Assembly (NCBI GenBank): GCA_023460795.1
Contig: JAEWPC010000011.1
Location: 62,001-126,000, forward strand
Direction of reading: 5' to 3'
DNA length: 64,000 nt
DNA from: Bacillota bacterium
GTDB taxonomy: Bacteria; Bacillota; Bacilli; Paenibacillales; Paenibacillaceae
Within the stretch, counting starts at the first letter, position 1. Each line of letters begins with the position of its first letter. Below are positions 54,159 through 63,259 of this stretch, one piece after another. The notes under the pieces are model-generated. The model saw only the letters and a list, made by a program, of their open reading frames with translations, ran no database searches and was not told where the DNA came from. The position numbers were made by a program, and so were the translations under genes.

Positions 54159-54893
54159 TTAGGAATGTTTGTTAATGACGGTCAGGGATGTCGTTCCGTC
54201 ATCGACGCGGATCGTCTTGACGAGCAAAGAAATGCGATTATCTTCGTTCAGCAGATTCCAGTAGTAGTTCGCCGTCTCCTGCGCATCGTCGAACAGCGGC
54301 GCCAGCTTCGGCTCGCCTGCGAACGAAGGCAGCGGATTGCCATCCCCTACGTAGGTCGAGATGAAGTGGCCGTAGCCCGCGATGGCGTTCTCGTAATGGA
54401 AATAGTGGCGCTTCGTTTGCGTTTCGTCGTTCGTGTTGGACTTTAGAATCGACAGCTTATAAGCGTTCTGCTTGTCGTTCAGATCGACGATCCCGGAGAT
54501 GCGGGGCGTAAAGTTCGGCGGGTCCGGCTCGTATGTACGAGTCGCCAGCGCTTGCTCGAACGTTCCGCCTTGCTTAATCGCGTCGTAAATCGTATCCGTC
54601 TGATCGCCGTTCGTGACGATGTGCGAGCCGTTCGAATGTCTCAGCGGGTAGTAGATGATGAGGGACGGGTCGGACAGCTTCGCCGGATCCGCCGCTTCCG
54701 TGCGCAGGAATCCGTTCTCCTCCGGCACGAACACGCGGTTGCGGCTGTTCTCGCTTCTTCCCATAATCCAATAAACCTGTACGTAGCTCGTCGCATCCGG
54801 CGTCAAGCCGATAATGATGCCGCGTCCAGGATAAGTATTGTCGTTAAGCTCTTGAATCGTGAGCTCCGCTTGCTCTTTCCATTGTGTCGTCAT
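54159..54893 (-). CDS. purO: PurO-like IMP cyclohydrolase
   Basis: A 244-residue protein (YPGRGIIIGLTPDATSYVQV, YWIMGRSENSRNRVFV, GNPLPSFAGEPKLAP) of the archaeal-type IMP cyclohydrolase family, which closes the purine ring of FAICAR to give IMP. It is encoded beside a transformylase that lacks the usual cyclohydrolase domain, so together they replace PurH. Ribosome site AAAGGTGA. Assignment to this family is from the sequence pattern; the reaction is inferred. Confidence 0.8.
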   Translation of the reverse strand: MTTQWKEQAELTIQELNDNTYPGRGIIIGLTPDATSYVQVYWIMGRSENSRNRVFVPEENGFLRTEAADPAKLSDPSLIIYYPLRHSNGSHIVTNGDQTDTIYDAIKQGGTFEQALATRTYEPDPPNFTPRISGIVDLNDKQNAYKLSILKSNTNDETQTKRHYFHYENAIAGYGHFISTYVGDGNPLPSFAGEPKLAPLFDDAQETANYYWNLLNEDNRISLLVKTIRVDDGTTSLTVINKHS

Positions 54894-54917
54894 ATTCGTT
54901 CGTCACCTTTCCGTCTA

Positions 54918-56099
54918 TTAGTGATGGAACAGGCGTACGCCCGAATACACCATAACCATGCCGTAGTCGTTAGCTGCCTTGACGACTTCTTCGTCGCGCA
55001 GCGAGCTGCCTGCTTGAATGACGTACTTCACGCCGCTGCGGCTTGCGCGGTCCAAGTTGTCGCGGAACGGCAGGAACGCATCGGAGCCGTAGGATACGCC
55101 TTGCAAGCCTTTCAGCCATTCGCGTTTCTCGGCCTGCGTCAGGCGTGCCGGCACTTCTTCGAAGCAGCTTTCCCAGCTGGCTTGCTCGAACGGAGTCAGC
55201 TCGTCTTCCAGCCACAGGTCGATCGCGTTGTTCTGCTCCGCGCGCGCGAGCCCTTCGCGGAACTTCATGTTCAGCGCGGCCGGATGCTGTCTCAGATACC
55301 AGCGGTCTGCCTTGTCGCCCGCGAGGCGCGTGCAGTGAATGCGGGATTGCTGGCCTGCGCCGATGCCGATCGTCTGGCCATCGAGCGCGTAGCAGATCGA
55401 GTTGGATTGCGTATATTTCAACGTGATGAGAGCGACGAGGAGGTCGCGCTTTGCATGGTCCGGAAGCTCTTTGTTCTCCGTAACGACTTTCTCGAACACG
55501 GATGCGTCGGGCACCGCGCCATTGCGCTCCTGCTGCAGCTTCAGGCCGAACAGCGTGCGCGTCTCGATCGGATCGGGAACGTAGTTCGGATCGATCTCGA
55601 GAATGAGGTACTTGCCGCCCTTCTTCTGCTTTAGAATGTCGAGCGCCTCCGGCGTGTAACCGGGAGCAACGACGAGGTCGGATACTTCGCGCTTCAGGAG
55701 CTGCGCCGTAGAAGCGTCAACGACATCGCTGAGCGCTGCCGCATCGCCGAACGAAGACATGCGGTCTGCGCCGCGCGCGCGAGCGTATGCCGTAGCTAAT
55801 TGCGACAAGTCCGATCCGTCTACGAAGTAGGCTTTAGCCAGTTCTGGCGTGAGAGGTGCGTAGACTGCCGCGCCGGCAGGGCTTACGTGCTTGAAGGATG
55901 CCGCCGCCGGCAAGCCTGTCGCTTGGCGAAGCTCGCGCACGAGCTGGAACGCGTTCAGCGCGTCAAGCAGATTGATGAAGCCGGGGTCGCCGTTCACGAC
56001 TTTGATCGGAAGCGGCTTGCTACCCTCCGCGAATAGCTTCGCATCCTTCTGGTGCGGGTTCATTCCGTATCTTAAAGCAATCTCGTTCGCGTTGCTCAT
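54918..56099 (-). CDS. AICAR transformylase (PurH C-terminal-type, stand-alone)
   Basis: A 393-residue protein corresponding to the AICAR formyltransferase half of PurH: YGMNPHQKDAKLFAEG, AASFKHVSPAGAAVYAPLT, TQSNSICYALDGQTIGIGAG and PFRDNLDRASRSGVKYVIQA. The N-terminal MGS-like IMP cyclohydrolase domain is absent. It uses 10-formyl-THF. ATG 56099 is preferred (AAAGGAAG upstream); GTG at 56132 is possible. Confidence 0.88.
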   Translation of the reverse strand: MSNANEIALRYGMNPHQKDAKLFAEGSKPLPIKVVNGDPGFINLLDALNAFQLVRELRQATGLPAAASFKHVSPAGAAVYAPLTPELAKAYFVDGSDLSQLATAYARARGADRMSSFGDAAALSDVVDASTAQLLKREVSDLVVAPGYTPEALDILKQKKGGKYLILEIDPNYVPDPIETRTLFGLKLQQERNGAVPDASVFEKVVTENKELPDHAKRDLLVALITLKYTQSNSICYALDGQTIGIGAGQQSRIHCTRLAGDKADRWYLRQHPAALNMKFREGLARAEQNNAIDLWLEDELTPFEQASWESCFEEVPARLTQAEKREWLKGLQGVSYGSDAFLPFRDNLDRASRSGVKYVIQAGSSLRDEEVVKAANDYGMVMVYSGVRLFHH

Positions 56100-56156
56100 C
56101 GATTCGATCTTCCTTTCCATAGTAACTTCCACAGGGTCGTTCGTTAGCTTAGTGAG

Positions 56157-56780
56157 CTAGTTGTGCCGAACCGTCACTTTCCGCCCGTCCAGCGAGACGC
56201 GTCCTTCGGCAATCCACTTGACGACGGCCGGAAGCAGCGCATGCTCCGCTTGTTGGATACGTGCGCTTAGCGTTTCTTTCGTATCGTCATCCGCGATCGG
56301 TACCGCTTGTTGAGCGACAATCGGTCCCGTGTCGGTGCCGCCGTCCACGAAATGCACGGTAGCTCCCGTTATTTTCGCGCCGTAGGCAAGCGCCTGTCCG
56401 ATGCCGTCCATCCCGGGGAAAGCAGGCAGCAGCGCCGGATGGATATTGATCATCCGTCCATAGAAAGGCTCGACCAGCACGTTCGTTACAAGGCGCATAT
56501 AGCCGGCCATGACGACGAGGTCGATGCCCTTCTCCCGAAGCTTAGCCACGATTAGCTCTTCGTAAGCTTCGCGAGAAGCGAATTCTTTCGGACGGAACAC
56601 GAACGTCTCGATATTGAAGCTTGCCGCGCGCTCCAGCACGTAAGCCGAGGGCTTATCGCACACGACGAGATCGATGGTCGCATCGATCCCGCCGCCGCGA
56701 ATAGCCTCGGCCAACGCCTGGAAGTTGCTTCCGCTGCCGGAAGCGAATACCGCGACGGATAGCGGTTTGTTCGATGTCAT
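56157..56780 (-). CDS. purN: Phosphoribosylglycinamide formyltransferase
   Basis: A 207-residue enzyme with VAVFASGSGSNFQALAEAI, catalytic HPALLPAFPGMDGIGQALAY and VHFVDGGTDTGPIVAQQAVP. It transfers the formyl group to GAR. The start overlaps the purM stop (ATGA). Confidence 0.95.
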   Translation of the reverse strand: MTSNKPLSVAVFASGSGSNFQALAEAIRGGGIDATIDLVVCDKPSAYVLERAASFNIETFVFRPKEFASREAYEELIVAKLREKGIDLVVMAGYMRLVTNVLVEPFYGRMINIHPALLPAFPGMDGIGQALAYGAKITGATVHFVDGGTDTGPIVAQQAVPIADDDTKETLSARIQQAEHALLPAVVKWIAEGRVSLDGRKVTVRHN

Positions 56781-57823
56781 GGAAGCTCAACGCCTTCGAA
56801 GGTGACGACCTTGTTGCCTGCGGTCACCGTTCCGATGCGATACGCTTGCTCGCCTTGCGCCTTGGCGATGCGCAGCGCTTCTTCCGCTTGGTCCGCTGGA
56901 ACGACGAGAACCATGCCGATGCCCATATTGAACGTCGTGTACATGTCGCGATCGGAGATCGCGCCGTTACGCTGCATCAGGTTGAAGATCGGAAGCACCG
57001 GCCAGGAGCCGCGCGTGATATCCACGTTGACGCCTTCCGGAAGAACGCGCGGAATGTTCTCGATGAAGCCGCCGCCCGTAATATGAGCCATCCCTTTGAT
57101 CTTTACGCTCTCGAGGATGTTAAGAATTTGTTTGACGTAAATGCGAGTCGGCTCAATCAGCACTTCGCCGAGCGTCTTGCCTTCGAGCTCGGGGAGCTTG
57201 TCCGTAAGCGCATAGCCCTTCTTCTCTAGCAGCAGCTTGCGCACGAGGGAGAAGCCGTTGGAGTGAACGCCGCTCGAAGCAAGGCCGATAACCGCGTCGC
57301 CAGCTGCGATCGTGGTTCCGTCGATCGCTTTCGGGCGGTCGACGATGCCTACCGTGAAGCCCGCGATGTCGTATTCGCCTTCGCTGTACATGCCCGGCAT
57401 CTCCGCCGTCTCGCCGCCGATCAGCGCGCAGCCCGCTTGCTGGCAGCCGTCCGCGATGCCTTTGACGATCGCTTCGATCTTCTCGGGGATGATCTTGTCG
57501 CACGCGAGATAGTCGAGGAAGAAGAGCGGCTCCGCGCCGGTAACGATGACGTCGTTCACGCACATCGCGACCGCGTCGATGCCGATCGTATCGTGCTTGT
57601 CCATCGCGAACGCGAGCTTCAGCTTCGTGCCGACTCCGTCGGTGCCGCTGACGAGCACGGGCTCCTCGTACTTGTCTTTGTTCAGGCCGAACAGCCCGCC
57701 GAATCCGCCGAGACCGGTAAGCACCTCGGGACGGAACGTTTTCTTGACGTGTTTCTTCATCCGTTCGACGGCTTCGTTGCCCGCGGCGATATCGACGCCG
57801 GCTTGTTTGTAGGCTTCGGACAC
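56777..57823 (-). CDS. purM: Phosphoribosylformylglycinamidine cyclo-ligase
   Basis: A 348-residue AIR synthetase: GGFGGLFGLNKDKYEEPVLV, GTDGVGTKLKLAFAMDKHDT, ALIGGETAEMPGMYSEGEYD. GTG at 57823 (VSEAYKQAGVDIAAG) has AAGGGAGTG 8 bases upstream. In B. subtilis purM follows purF directly; here repeats intervene. Confidence 0.94.
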   Translation of the reverse strand: MSEAYKQAGVDIAAGNEAVERMKKHVKKTFRPEVLTGLGGFGGLFGLNKDKYEEPVLVSGTDGVGTKLKLAFAMDKHDTIGIDAVAMCVNDVIVTGAEPLFFLDYLACDKIIPEKIEAIVKGIADGCQQAGCALIGGETAEMPGMYSEGEYDIAGFTVGIVDRPKAIDGTTIAAGDAVIGLASSGVHSNGFSLVRKLLLEKKGYALTDKLPELEGKTLGEVLIEPTRIYVKQILNILESVKIKGMAHITGGGFIENIPRVLPEGVNVDITRGSWPVLPIFNLMQRNGAISDRDMYTTFNMGIGMVLVVPADQAEEALRIAKAQGEQAYRIGTVTAGNKVVTFEGVELP

Positions 57824-57868
57824 AAATGTACACTCCCTTGTGTGGGTCATAGTCGCTGCTGCGAGACG

Positions 57869-57971
57869 AACCATTGGGTTCGCCGCTGTTCCCTTCACGT
57901 GACTTGAATGATCGCTAGCAATGTAGTCACGTGAAGGCAAAGGCGGACGTTGCACTCTACACCCAATGGTT
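57869..57971. repeat. Large imperfect inverted repeat ahead of purM
   Basis: AACCATTGGG near 57869 pairs with CCCAATGGTT near 57962, and CCTTCACGTGAC near 57892 with GTCACGTGAAGG near 57926, giving a long interrupted stem of about 100 bases in the purM leader. It is not a typical terminator. Confidence 0.6.
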
Positions 57972-58086
57972 GTCCCTCCGCTGCTCAGACCCTTTTTAAG
58001 TCTAACTATTGTTACCTACGCGGAAATTCGCGTCGAAATCCTTGCGGGAACTCCGCTAAGGGGATTGCTGCTCGGAATGTGCCGCT

Positions 58087-58200
58087 CTCGCCGTTAGTAA
58101 CAACGACTGCTCGAGAACTACCACGCTCGCCGTTAATAACAACCACTGCTCGAAACCATCACGCTCGCCGACATTAACAACCATTTGCAGTTATTTGAGA
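58087..58200. repeat. Three degenerate 38-39-bp tandem repeats
   Basis: Units begin near 58087, 58126 and 58164 with CTCGCCGTTA or CTCGCCGACA and share TAACAAC (or the like) and ACTGCTCGA. Non-coding in every frame checked. Confidence 0.6.
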
Positions 58201-58356
58201 GATATACGGAGATAACCCCTAAATAACAACCATTTGCAGTTATTTTCCTCAAAACCGGTTTAACTAACTAAGTACTCCTAAAATAACTGTCGATCTGTGG
58301 TTATTGCAGGTCAAGTACCGTATTTCCACCAAAATAACCGTCGATTTGTTGTTAAT
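58173..58356. repeat. Four short AATAAC...GTTATT inverted-repeat modules
   Basis: Modules of 23-24 bp at about 58173-58195, 58222-58244, 58282-58305 and 58333-58356: outer AATAAC / GTTATT, variable centre (CATTTGCA or CGATCTGTG). They could fold as hairpins. Confidence 0.6.
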
Positions 58357-58373
58357 GCTCTCACTGTAACTCC

Positions 58374-58526
58374 GAGCACACAACCCACATGAGCGTGAAT
58401 TAGTCGGTTAGAACGATTTACTCCAAGCACACAGCCCACACGAGCGAGAATTACCCGGTTTGGACGACTTATTACGAGCATACAGCCCACTTGAGCGAGA
58501 ATTAGCCGGTTTGGACGACTTACTCC
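58374..58526. repeat. Three 51-bp tandem repeats upstream of purM, after purF
   Basis: Units 58374-58424, 58425-58475 and 58476-58526 share GAGCACACAGCCCACA-type starts, GAGCGAGAATTA and GGTTTGGACGACTTA. The third ends 17 bases before the purF stop. Spacing of exactly 51 with no spacer makes it a tandem repeat, not a CRISPR. Confidence 0.85.
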
Positions 58527-58543
58527 GGGCTAAAAGCGATCGC

Positions 58544-60010
58544 TCAGTCGCAGCTGCAAGAAGTCAGCTTCGCTTCTTCGAAGCGGACGGCGGTCGGGTA
58601 GTCGTTGTTGAAGCACGCGAGGCACAGGCCGCCGTTCTTCTCGTTCGGGTGAGCGCCGACCGAGTCGATGAGGCCTTGCTCGGACAAGAAGAAGAGCGAG
58701 TCGGCGTTGATCGCCTGGCGAATCTCTTCGACCGTCTTGCTCGACGCGATCAGATCCGCCGGGTTAGGCGTATCGATGCCGTAGTAGCAAGGATTCATGA
58801 AAGGCGGCGACGTGATGCGCACGTGCACCTCGAGCGCGCCGGCTTCGCGAAGCATGTTCACGATGCGCAGCGACGTCGTGCCGCGAACGATCGAGTCGTC
58901 GATCATGACGACGCGTTTGCCTTCGACGACTTTGCGGACCGCCGACAGCTTCATCTTGACGCCTCTTTCGCGCAGTTCTTGAGACGGTTGGATGAACGTA
59001 CGTCCGGTATATTTATTCTTAATAAGTCCGAGTTCGTAAGGAATGCCCGTCTGCTCGGCATAGCCGATCGCCGCGGAGATCGAAGAATCCGGCACGCCGG
59101 TGACGATATCGGCGTCGACGAACGCTTCCTGCGCGAGGACCTGACCCATACGCTTGCGCGCCGAGTGCAGGTTCAAGCCGTAGATGTCGCTGTCCGGACG
59201 CGCGAAGTAAATGTACTCCATCGCGCAGATCGCCCGGCGCTCGACCTTTGCGAAGCGAGTCTCGTGCAGCCCGTCCTTGTCGAGCACGAGCAGCTCGCCC
59301 GGCTCCACGTCGCGCACGAACTCCGCGCCAGTCGTCTCCAAAGCGCAAGACTCCGACGCGAAGATACACGCATCGCCAAGCCGTCCCATCACGAGAGGAC
59401 GCAAGCCGTGCGGATCGCACGCGGCGATCACCTTGTCCTTCGTCATGATCAGGAAGGCGTAGCCGCCGATCAGACGCTGGAACGCGTCGCGCACCGCCTC
59501 GACCAAGTCCTTGGAAGAACGCGCGATCAAGTGCGCGATGACCTCGGTATCGCTCGTCGTCTGGAAGATCGAGCCGCTCTCCTCAAGCTCCTTGCGGATG
59601 CCCGGCTCGTTCACGAGGTTGCCGTTCGTGCAGATCGCGAGGTCGCCGCCGCGGTACTTGAACACGAGCGGCTGCGCGTTGCCGAGCTGACTCGCGCCGG
59701 ACGTCGAGTAACGCACGTGGCCGATCGCATGCGAGCCCTTCAGGCCTTCGAGCCGGTCGCGGTCGAACACTTCCTTGACGAGCCCCATTCCGCGATGGTA
59801 ATGGAATGTGCCTTCGTCGGACGTGCAGATGCCGCAGCTCTCTTCGCCGCGGTGCTGCAGCGCATGCAAGCCGAAGAACGAGAGATTCGCGGCTTCGGGA
59901 TGACCGAACACCCCGAACACGCCGCACTCCTCTTTCAATTTATCGAATATCGAGTCCCGATTGCTGCTGTTGCCTTCGTTGTAGTAGTCTCCGGTCCAGA
60001 AGCGTTGCAC
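58544..60010 (-). CDS. purF: Amidophosphoribosyltransferase
   Basis: A 488-residue enzyme for the first purine step. A propeptide precedes CGVFGVFG, whose Cys is the glutaminase nucleophile after processing. LQHRGEESCGICTSDEG, the PRPP loop VVMIDDSIVRGTTS, and the C-terminal cysteines (GGLCLACFNNDYP) of the iron-sulfur type follow. GTG 60010 is favoured (GGAGGGA upstream); ATG 60043 overlapping purL is an alternative. Confidence 0.94.
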   Translation of the reverse strand: MQRFWTGDYYNEGNSSNRDSIFDKLKEECGVFGVFGHPEAANLSFFGLHALQHRGEESCGICTSDEGTFHYHRGMGLVKEVFDRDRLEGLKGSHAIGHVRYSTSGASQLGNAQPLVFKYRGGDLAICTNGNLVNEPGIRKELEESGSIFQTTSDTEVIAHLIARSSKDLVEAVRDAFQRLIGGYAFLIMTKDKVIAACDPHGLRPLVMGRLGDACIFASESCALETTGAEFVRDVEPGELLVLDKDGLHETRFAKVERRAICAMEYIYFARPDSDIYGLNLHSARKRMGQVLAQEAFVDADIVTGVPDSSISAAIGYAEQTGIPYELGLIKNKYTGRTFIQPSQELRERGVKMKLSAVRKVVEGKRVVMIDDSIVRGTTSLRIVNMLREAGALEVHVRITSPPFMNPCYYGIDTPNPADLIASSKTVEEIRQAINADSLFFLSEQGLIDSVGAHPNEKNGGLCLACFNNDYPTAVRFEEAKLTSCSCD

Positions 60011-60042
60011 TGCTGTCCCTCCGTTCGCCAATCGAGTATTCA

Positions 60043-62298
60043 TTACTTAGCTTTACCGTTCATATAGGAAGGGATCGCCGATTTCCATACGCCGCGCAGT
60101 TCATCGATCGAAGCATCGATGGCGTTAACCCCGCCGACCGCAACGTTCAAGCGATCTCCCGCCACGACGCCGATCCGAGCGACCGGTACGCCGGCGGCCG
60201 CGACGGCAGCCTCAAGCGCCTCAGCCTTCTCGGGCTTGGCCGTCAGCAGAATGCGCGATTGCGATTCGCTGAACAGCGCAAGGTCAGGACGCAGGTTCGA
60301 AGCGAACTCCACCTTTGCGCCAAGACCGCGGCCGAAGCCGGATTCAGCCAAAGCAGCCGCCAGCCCGCCTTCGGACAAGTCGTGCGCGGAGGCGACAAGA
60401 CCGCCCTGAATCGCGGACAGCACCGCGCCTTGCAGCTTCTTCTCGATCGCCAGATCCAATACCGGAGGACGGCCTTCCGTTACGCCATGAACGGCGTATT
60501 GGAACTCGGAGCCGCCGATTTCCGCTTTCGTCTCGCCGAGCAAGAAGATGACGTCGCCTTCGGCTTTGAACTCTTGCGTCGTGATGTGATCGGTATCGTG
60601 TACGAGGCCGACCATGCCGACGACCGGCGTCGGGTAGATCGCGCCTTTGCTATTCTCATTATAAAGCGATACGTTGCCGCCGATGACCGGCGTCTCGAGC
60701 ACGCGGCAAGCTTCCGCCATGCCGTCTACCGCTTTCTCCATCTGCCAGAAAATATCCGGTTTCTCCGGGCTGCCGAAGTTCAGGTTGTCCGTAATCGCGA
60801 GCGGTTCTGCGCCGGAGCACACGATGTTGCGTCCAGCCTCGGCAACCGCGATGCGTCCGCCGACTTCAGGATCCAAGTAGACGAAACGCCCGTTGCAGTC
60901 CGTCGTCATCGCGAGCGCCTTGCGCGTGCCGCGGATCGTGACGACTGCGGCGTCGGAGCCAGGGCGAACGGCCGTGGACGTGCGAACCATGTAGTCGTAT
61001 TGGTTGTATACCCATTCTTTGCTCGCAAGCGAAGGGGAACCCAATACTTTCAGCAAAGCCGCGTTCAAGTCCACCGCTTGCTCGTAACCGTTCGTATCGA
61101 TGGAACCGTTTTTCACGTAATATTCAGGAATTGCAGACGGTTTGTTATACATTGGGCAATCGTCGACGAGCGCTTTAACCGGCATATCGCCGACCATCTC
61201 GCCTTTGTGGAACAGCTGCAAGCGGCCGGTGTCGGTTACTTTGCCGACCTTCGCGCAATGCAGGCCCCAACGGGCGAAGATGCCCTTAGCTTGCTCTTCG
61301 TGCTGCGGTTCGCAGACGAACAGCATCCGTTCTTGCGACTCGGACAGCATCATTTCGTAGGCCGTCATGCCTTCTTCGCGTTGCGGCACTTCGTCTAGAT
61401 AAAGCTCCATGCCGTTGCCCGCTTTGCTCGCCATCTCCGCGCTGGAGCAAGTCAAACCTGCCGCGCCCATGTCTTGGATGCCGAGAACGATGCCGGAGTC
61501 GATCAGCTCGAGCGTCGCTTCCATAACGAGCTTCTCCATGAACGGATCGCCGACTTGAACCGCGGAACGCTTCGCTTCGGACTCGGCGGTCAAATCCTCG
61601 GACGCGAAAGTAGCGCCGTGAATGCCGTCGCGGCCCGTTGCCGGTCCGACGTAGAACACCGGGTTGCCGATGCCTTTGGCGACGCCGCGTTGGATTTTGT
61701 CGTGATCGATCAGGCCGACGCACATCGCGTTAACGAGCGGGTTGCCTTCGTAAGCTTCGTCGAACATGACTTCTCCGCCGACGGTCGGAATGCCGATACA
61801 GTTGCCGTAGCCCGCGATACCGGACACGACGTGCTCGAACAAATAACGCACGCGATCGCTCTCGAGCTTGCCGAAGCGAAGCGAGTTCATCAAAGCCACC
61901 GGACGAGCGCCCATCGAGAAAATATCGCGAATGATGCCGCCGACGCCAGTAGCCGCGCCTTGGTACGGCTCGACCGCGGACGGGTGGTTGTGGGATTCGA
62001 TCTTGAACACGACTGCTTGGTTATCGCCGATGTCGACGATGCCCGCGCCTTCGCCCGGTCCCATCAGGACGCGAGGACCCGTGATCGGAAAGCGCTTGAG
62101 CAGAGGCTTGGAGTTTTTATAGGCGCAGTGCTCGGACCACATGACGCTGAACACGCCGATTTCCGTATAGTTAGGTTTGCGACCCATGAAGTCACAAATC
62201 AACGCGTATTCTTTATCGGACACGCCGAACTGCTTGTATATTTTCTGATCCGCGATTTGCTCTGCGGTTGGTTCTTTAGCGGACACTTGCTGCGCCAT
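60043..62298 (-). CDS. purL: Phosphoribosylformylglycinamidine synthase subunit PurL
   Basis: A 751-residue small-form PurL, working with PurQ and PurS to make FGAM. Motifs: MWSEHCAYKNSKPLLKRFP, VFKIESHNHPSAVEPYQGAA, GIPTVGGEVMFD. ATG 62298 follows TTGGAGGG. It overlaps purQ by 23 bases and touches purF. Confidence 0.95.
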   Translation of the reverse strand: MAQQVSAKEPTAEQIADQKIYKQFGVSDKEYALICDFMGRKPNYTEIGVFSVMWSEHCAYKNSKPLLKRFPITGPRVLMGPGEGAGIVDIGDNQAVVFKIESHNHPSAVEPYQGAATGVGGIIRDIFSMGARPVALMNSLRFGKLESDRVRYLFEHVVSGIAGYGNCIGIPTVGGEVMFDEAYEGNPLVNAMCVGLIDHDKIQRGVAKGIGNPVFYVGPATGRDGIHGATFASEDLTAESEAKRSAVQVGDPFMEKLVMEATLELIDSGIVLGIQDMGAAGLTCSSAEMASKAGNGMELYLDEVPQREEGMTAYEMMLSESQERMLFVCEPQHEEQAKGIFARWGLHCAKVGKVTDTGRLQLFHKGEMVGDMPVKALVDDCPMYNKPSAIPEYYVKNGSIDTNGYEQAVDLNAALLKVLGSPSLASKEWVYNQYDYMVRTSTAVRPGSDAAVVTIRGTRKALAMTTDCNGRFVYLDPEVGGRIAVAEAGRNIVCSGAEPLAITDNLNFGSPEKPDIFWQMEKAVDGMAEACRVLETPVIGGNVSLYNENSKGAIYPTPVVGMVGLVHDTDHITTQEFKAEGDVIFLLGETKAEIGGSEFQYAVHGVTEGRPPVLDLAIEKKLQGAVLSAIQGGLVASAHDLSEGGLAAALAESGFGRGLGAKVEFASNLRPDLALFSESQSRILLTAKPEKAEALEAAVAAAGVPVARIGVVAGDRLNVAVGGVNAIDASIDELRGVWKSAIPSYMNGKAK

Positions 62299-62968
62299 TG
62301 CGTTCCCTCCAAGCGTTAAGTACTGACGTGAACATGCGAACGCCATCGTCGGAGCCGAGAATTTCGGCTACGGCGCGTTCCGGATGCGGCATCATGCCGA
62401 CGACGTTGCCGGCTTCGTTGCACACGCCCGCGATGTTATCGACCGAACCGTTCGGATTGTCGCCCGCATAGCGGAAAACGATCTGGTTGTTCGCTTTAAG
62501 CTGCTGCAGCGTAGCGTCGTCGACGTAGTAGCTTCCTTCGCCATGCGCGATCGGAATATCGATGACGTCGCCTTTGGCATAGCCGTTCGTGAACGCGGTC
62601 GCATTGTTCTCGACGACGAGGTCCACTTGATGGCAGCGGAACTTCAGCGAGTTGTTGCGGATGAGCGCACCAGGGAGCAGGCCAGCTTCCGTCAGGATTT
62701 GGAACCCGTTGCAGATGCCGAGCACGAACTTGCCGGCTTCCGCTGCTTTGCGAACTTCCGCCATAACAGGAGCGAATTGCGCGATGGCGCCGCAGCGCAG
62801 GTAATCTCCGTAGGAGAAGCCGCCCGGCACGAGAATCGCGTCGTATTTGGAAAGATCGGTAGCCGTATGGAACACGTAGTCGACCGGTTGGCCGATCGTG
62901 TCTTCTACCGCCTTATAGCAGTCGATGTCGCAGTTGGAGCCAGGGAATACGAGAACCGCAAAGTTCAT
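62276..62968 (-). CDS. purQ: Phosphoribosylformylglycinamidine synthase subunit PurQ
   Basis: A 230-residue glutaminase subunit: VLVFPGSNCDIDCYKAVEDT, LGICNGFQILTEAGLLPGAL with the catalytic Cys, and MMPHPERAVAEILGSDDG with the His-Glu pair. TTGGAGGG precedes the ATG. Overlaps purL. Confidence 0.95.
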   Translation of the reverse strand: MNFAVLVFPGSNCDIDCYKAVEDTIGQPVDYVFHTATDLSKYDAILVPGGFSYGDYLRCGAIAQFAPVMAEVRKAAEAGKFVLGICNGFQILTEAGLLPGALIRNNSLKFRCHQVDLVVENNATAFTNGYAKGDVIDIPIAHGEGSYYVDDATLQQLKANNQIVFRYAGDNPNGSVDNIAGVCNEAGNVVGMMPHPERAVAEILGSDDGVRMFTSVLNAWRERNGAASVR

Positions 62969-62974
62969 GGAGAC

Positions 62975-63217
62975 TCAGCCCTCCAATTCGAAGCGATAGT
63001 CTTCGACGACCGTGTTCGCCAGCAGCTTCTCGCACATGTCTTTCAATTGTGCCTCGGCTTTCGCGCGATCGTTGCCTTGAAGCTCGACTTCGAGGTATTT
63101 GCCGATGCGGACTTTGCCGACTTCTCCGAAGCCCATCGTGTGAAGCGCGCCTTGAACGGCGTTGCCTTGCGGGTCGAGCACGTTTTCCTTGATCGTTACG
63201 TATACTTTCGCTTTCAT
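62975..63217 (-). CDS. purS: Phosphoribosylformylglycinamidine synthase subunit PurS
   Basis: An 80-residue protein (VYVTIKENVLDPQGNAVQGA, then VGKVRIGKYLEVEL, CEKLLANTVVEDYRFEL) bridging PurQ and PurL. AGGAGGAG precedes the ATG; 6 bases separate it from purQ. Confidence 0.95.
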   Translation of the reverse strand: MKAKVYVTIKENVLDPQGNAVQGALHTMGFGEVGKVRIGKYLEVELQGNDRAKAEAQLKDMCEKLLANTVVEDYRFELEG

Positions 63218-63259
63218 GAGTTCTCCTCCTGAAAATGGGGTTATGAGTTTGGTCGTGCT

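Noticed and set aside
58374..58526. CRISPR-like periodic repeats
   Set aside because: Units are contiguous at 51 bp with no variable spacers and are too diverged; this is a tandem repeat.
58374..60067. Plus-strand frame with 17-residue protein repeats (ERELAGLDDLLRA-like) running into a 535-codon frame
   Set aside because: The first repeat has an in-frame stop, changes between units are not mainly synonymous, and the rest is antisense to purF.
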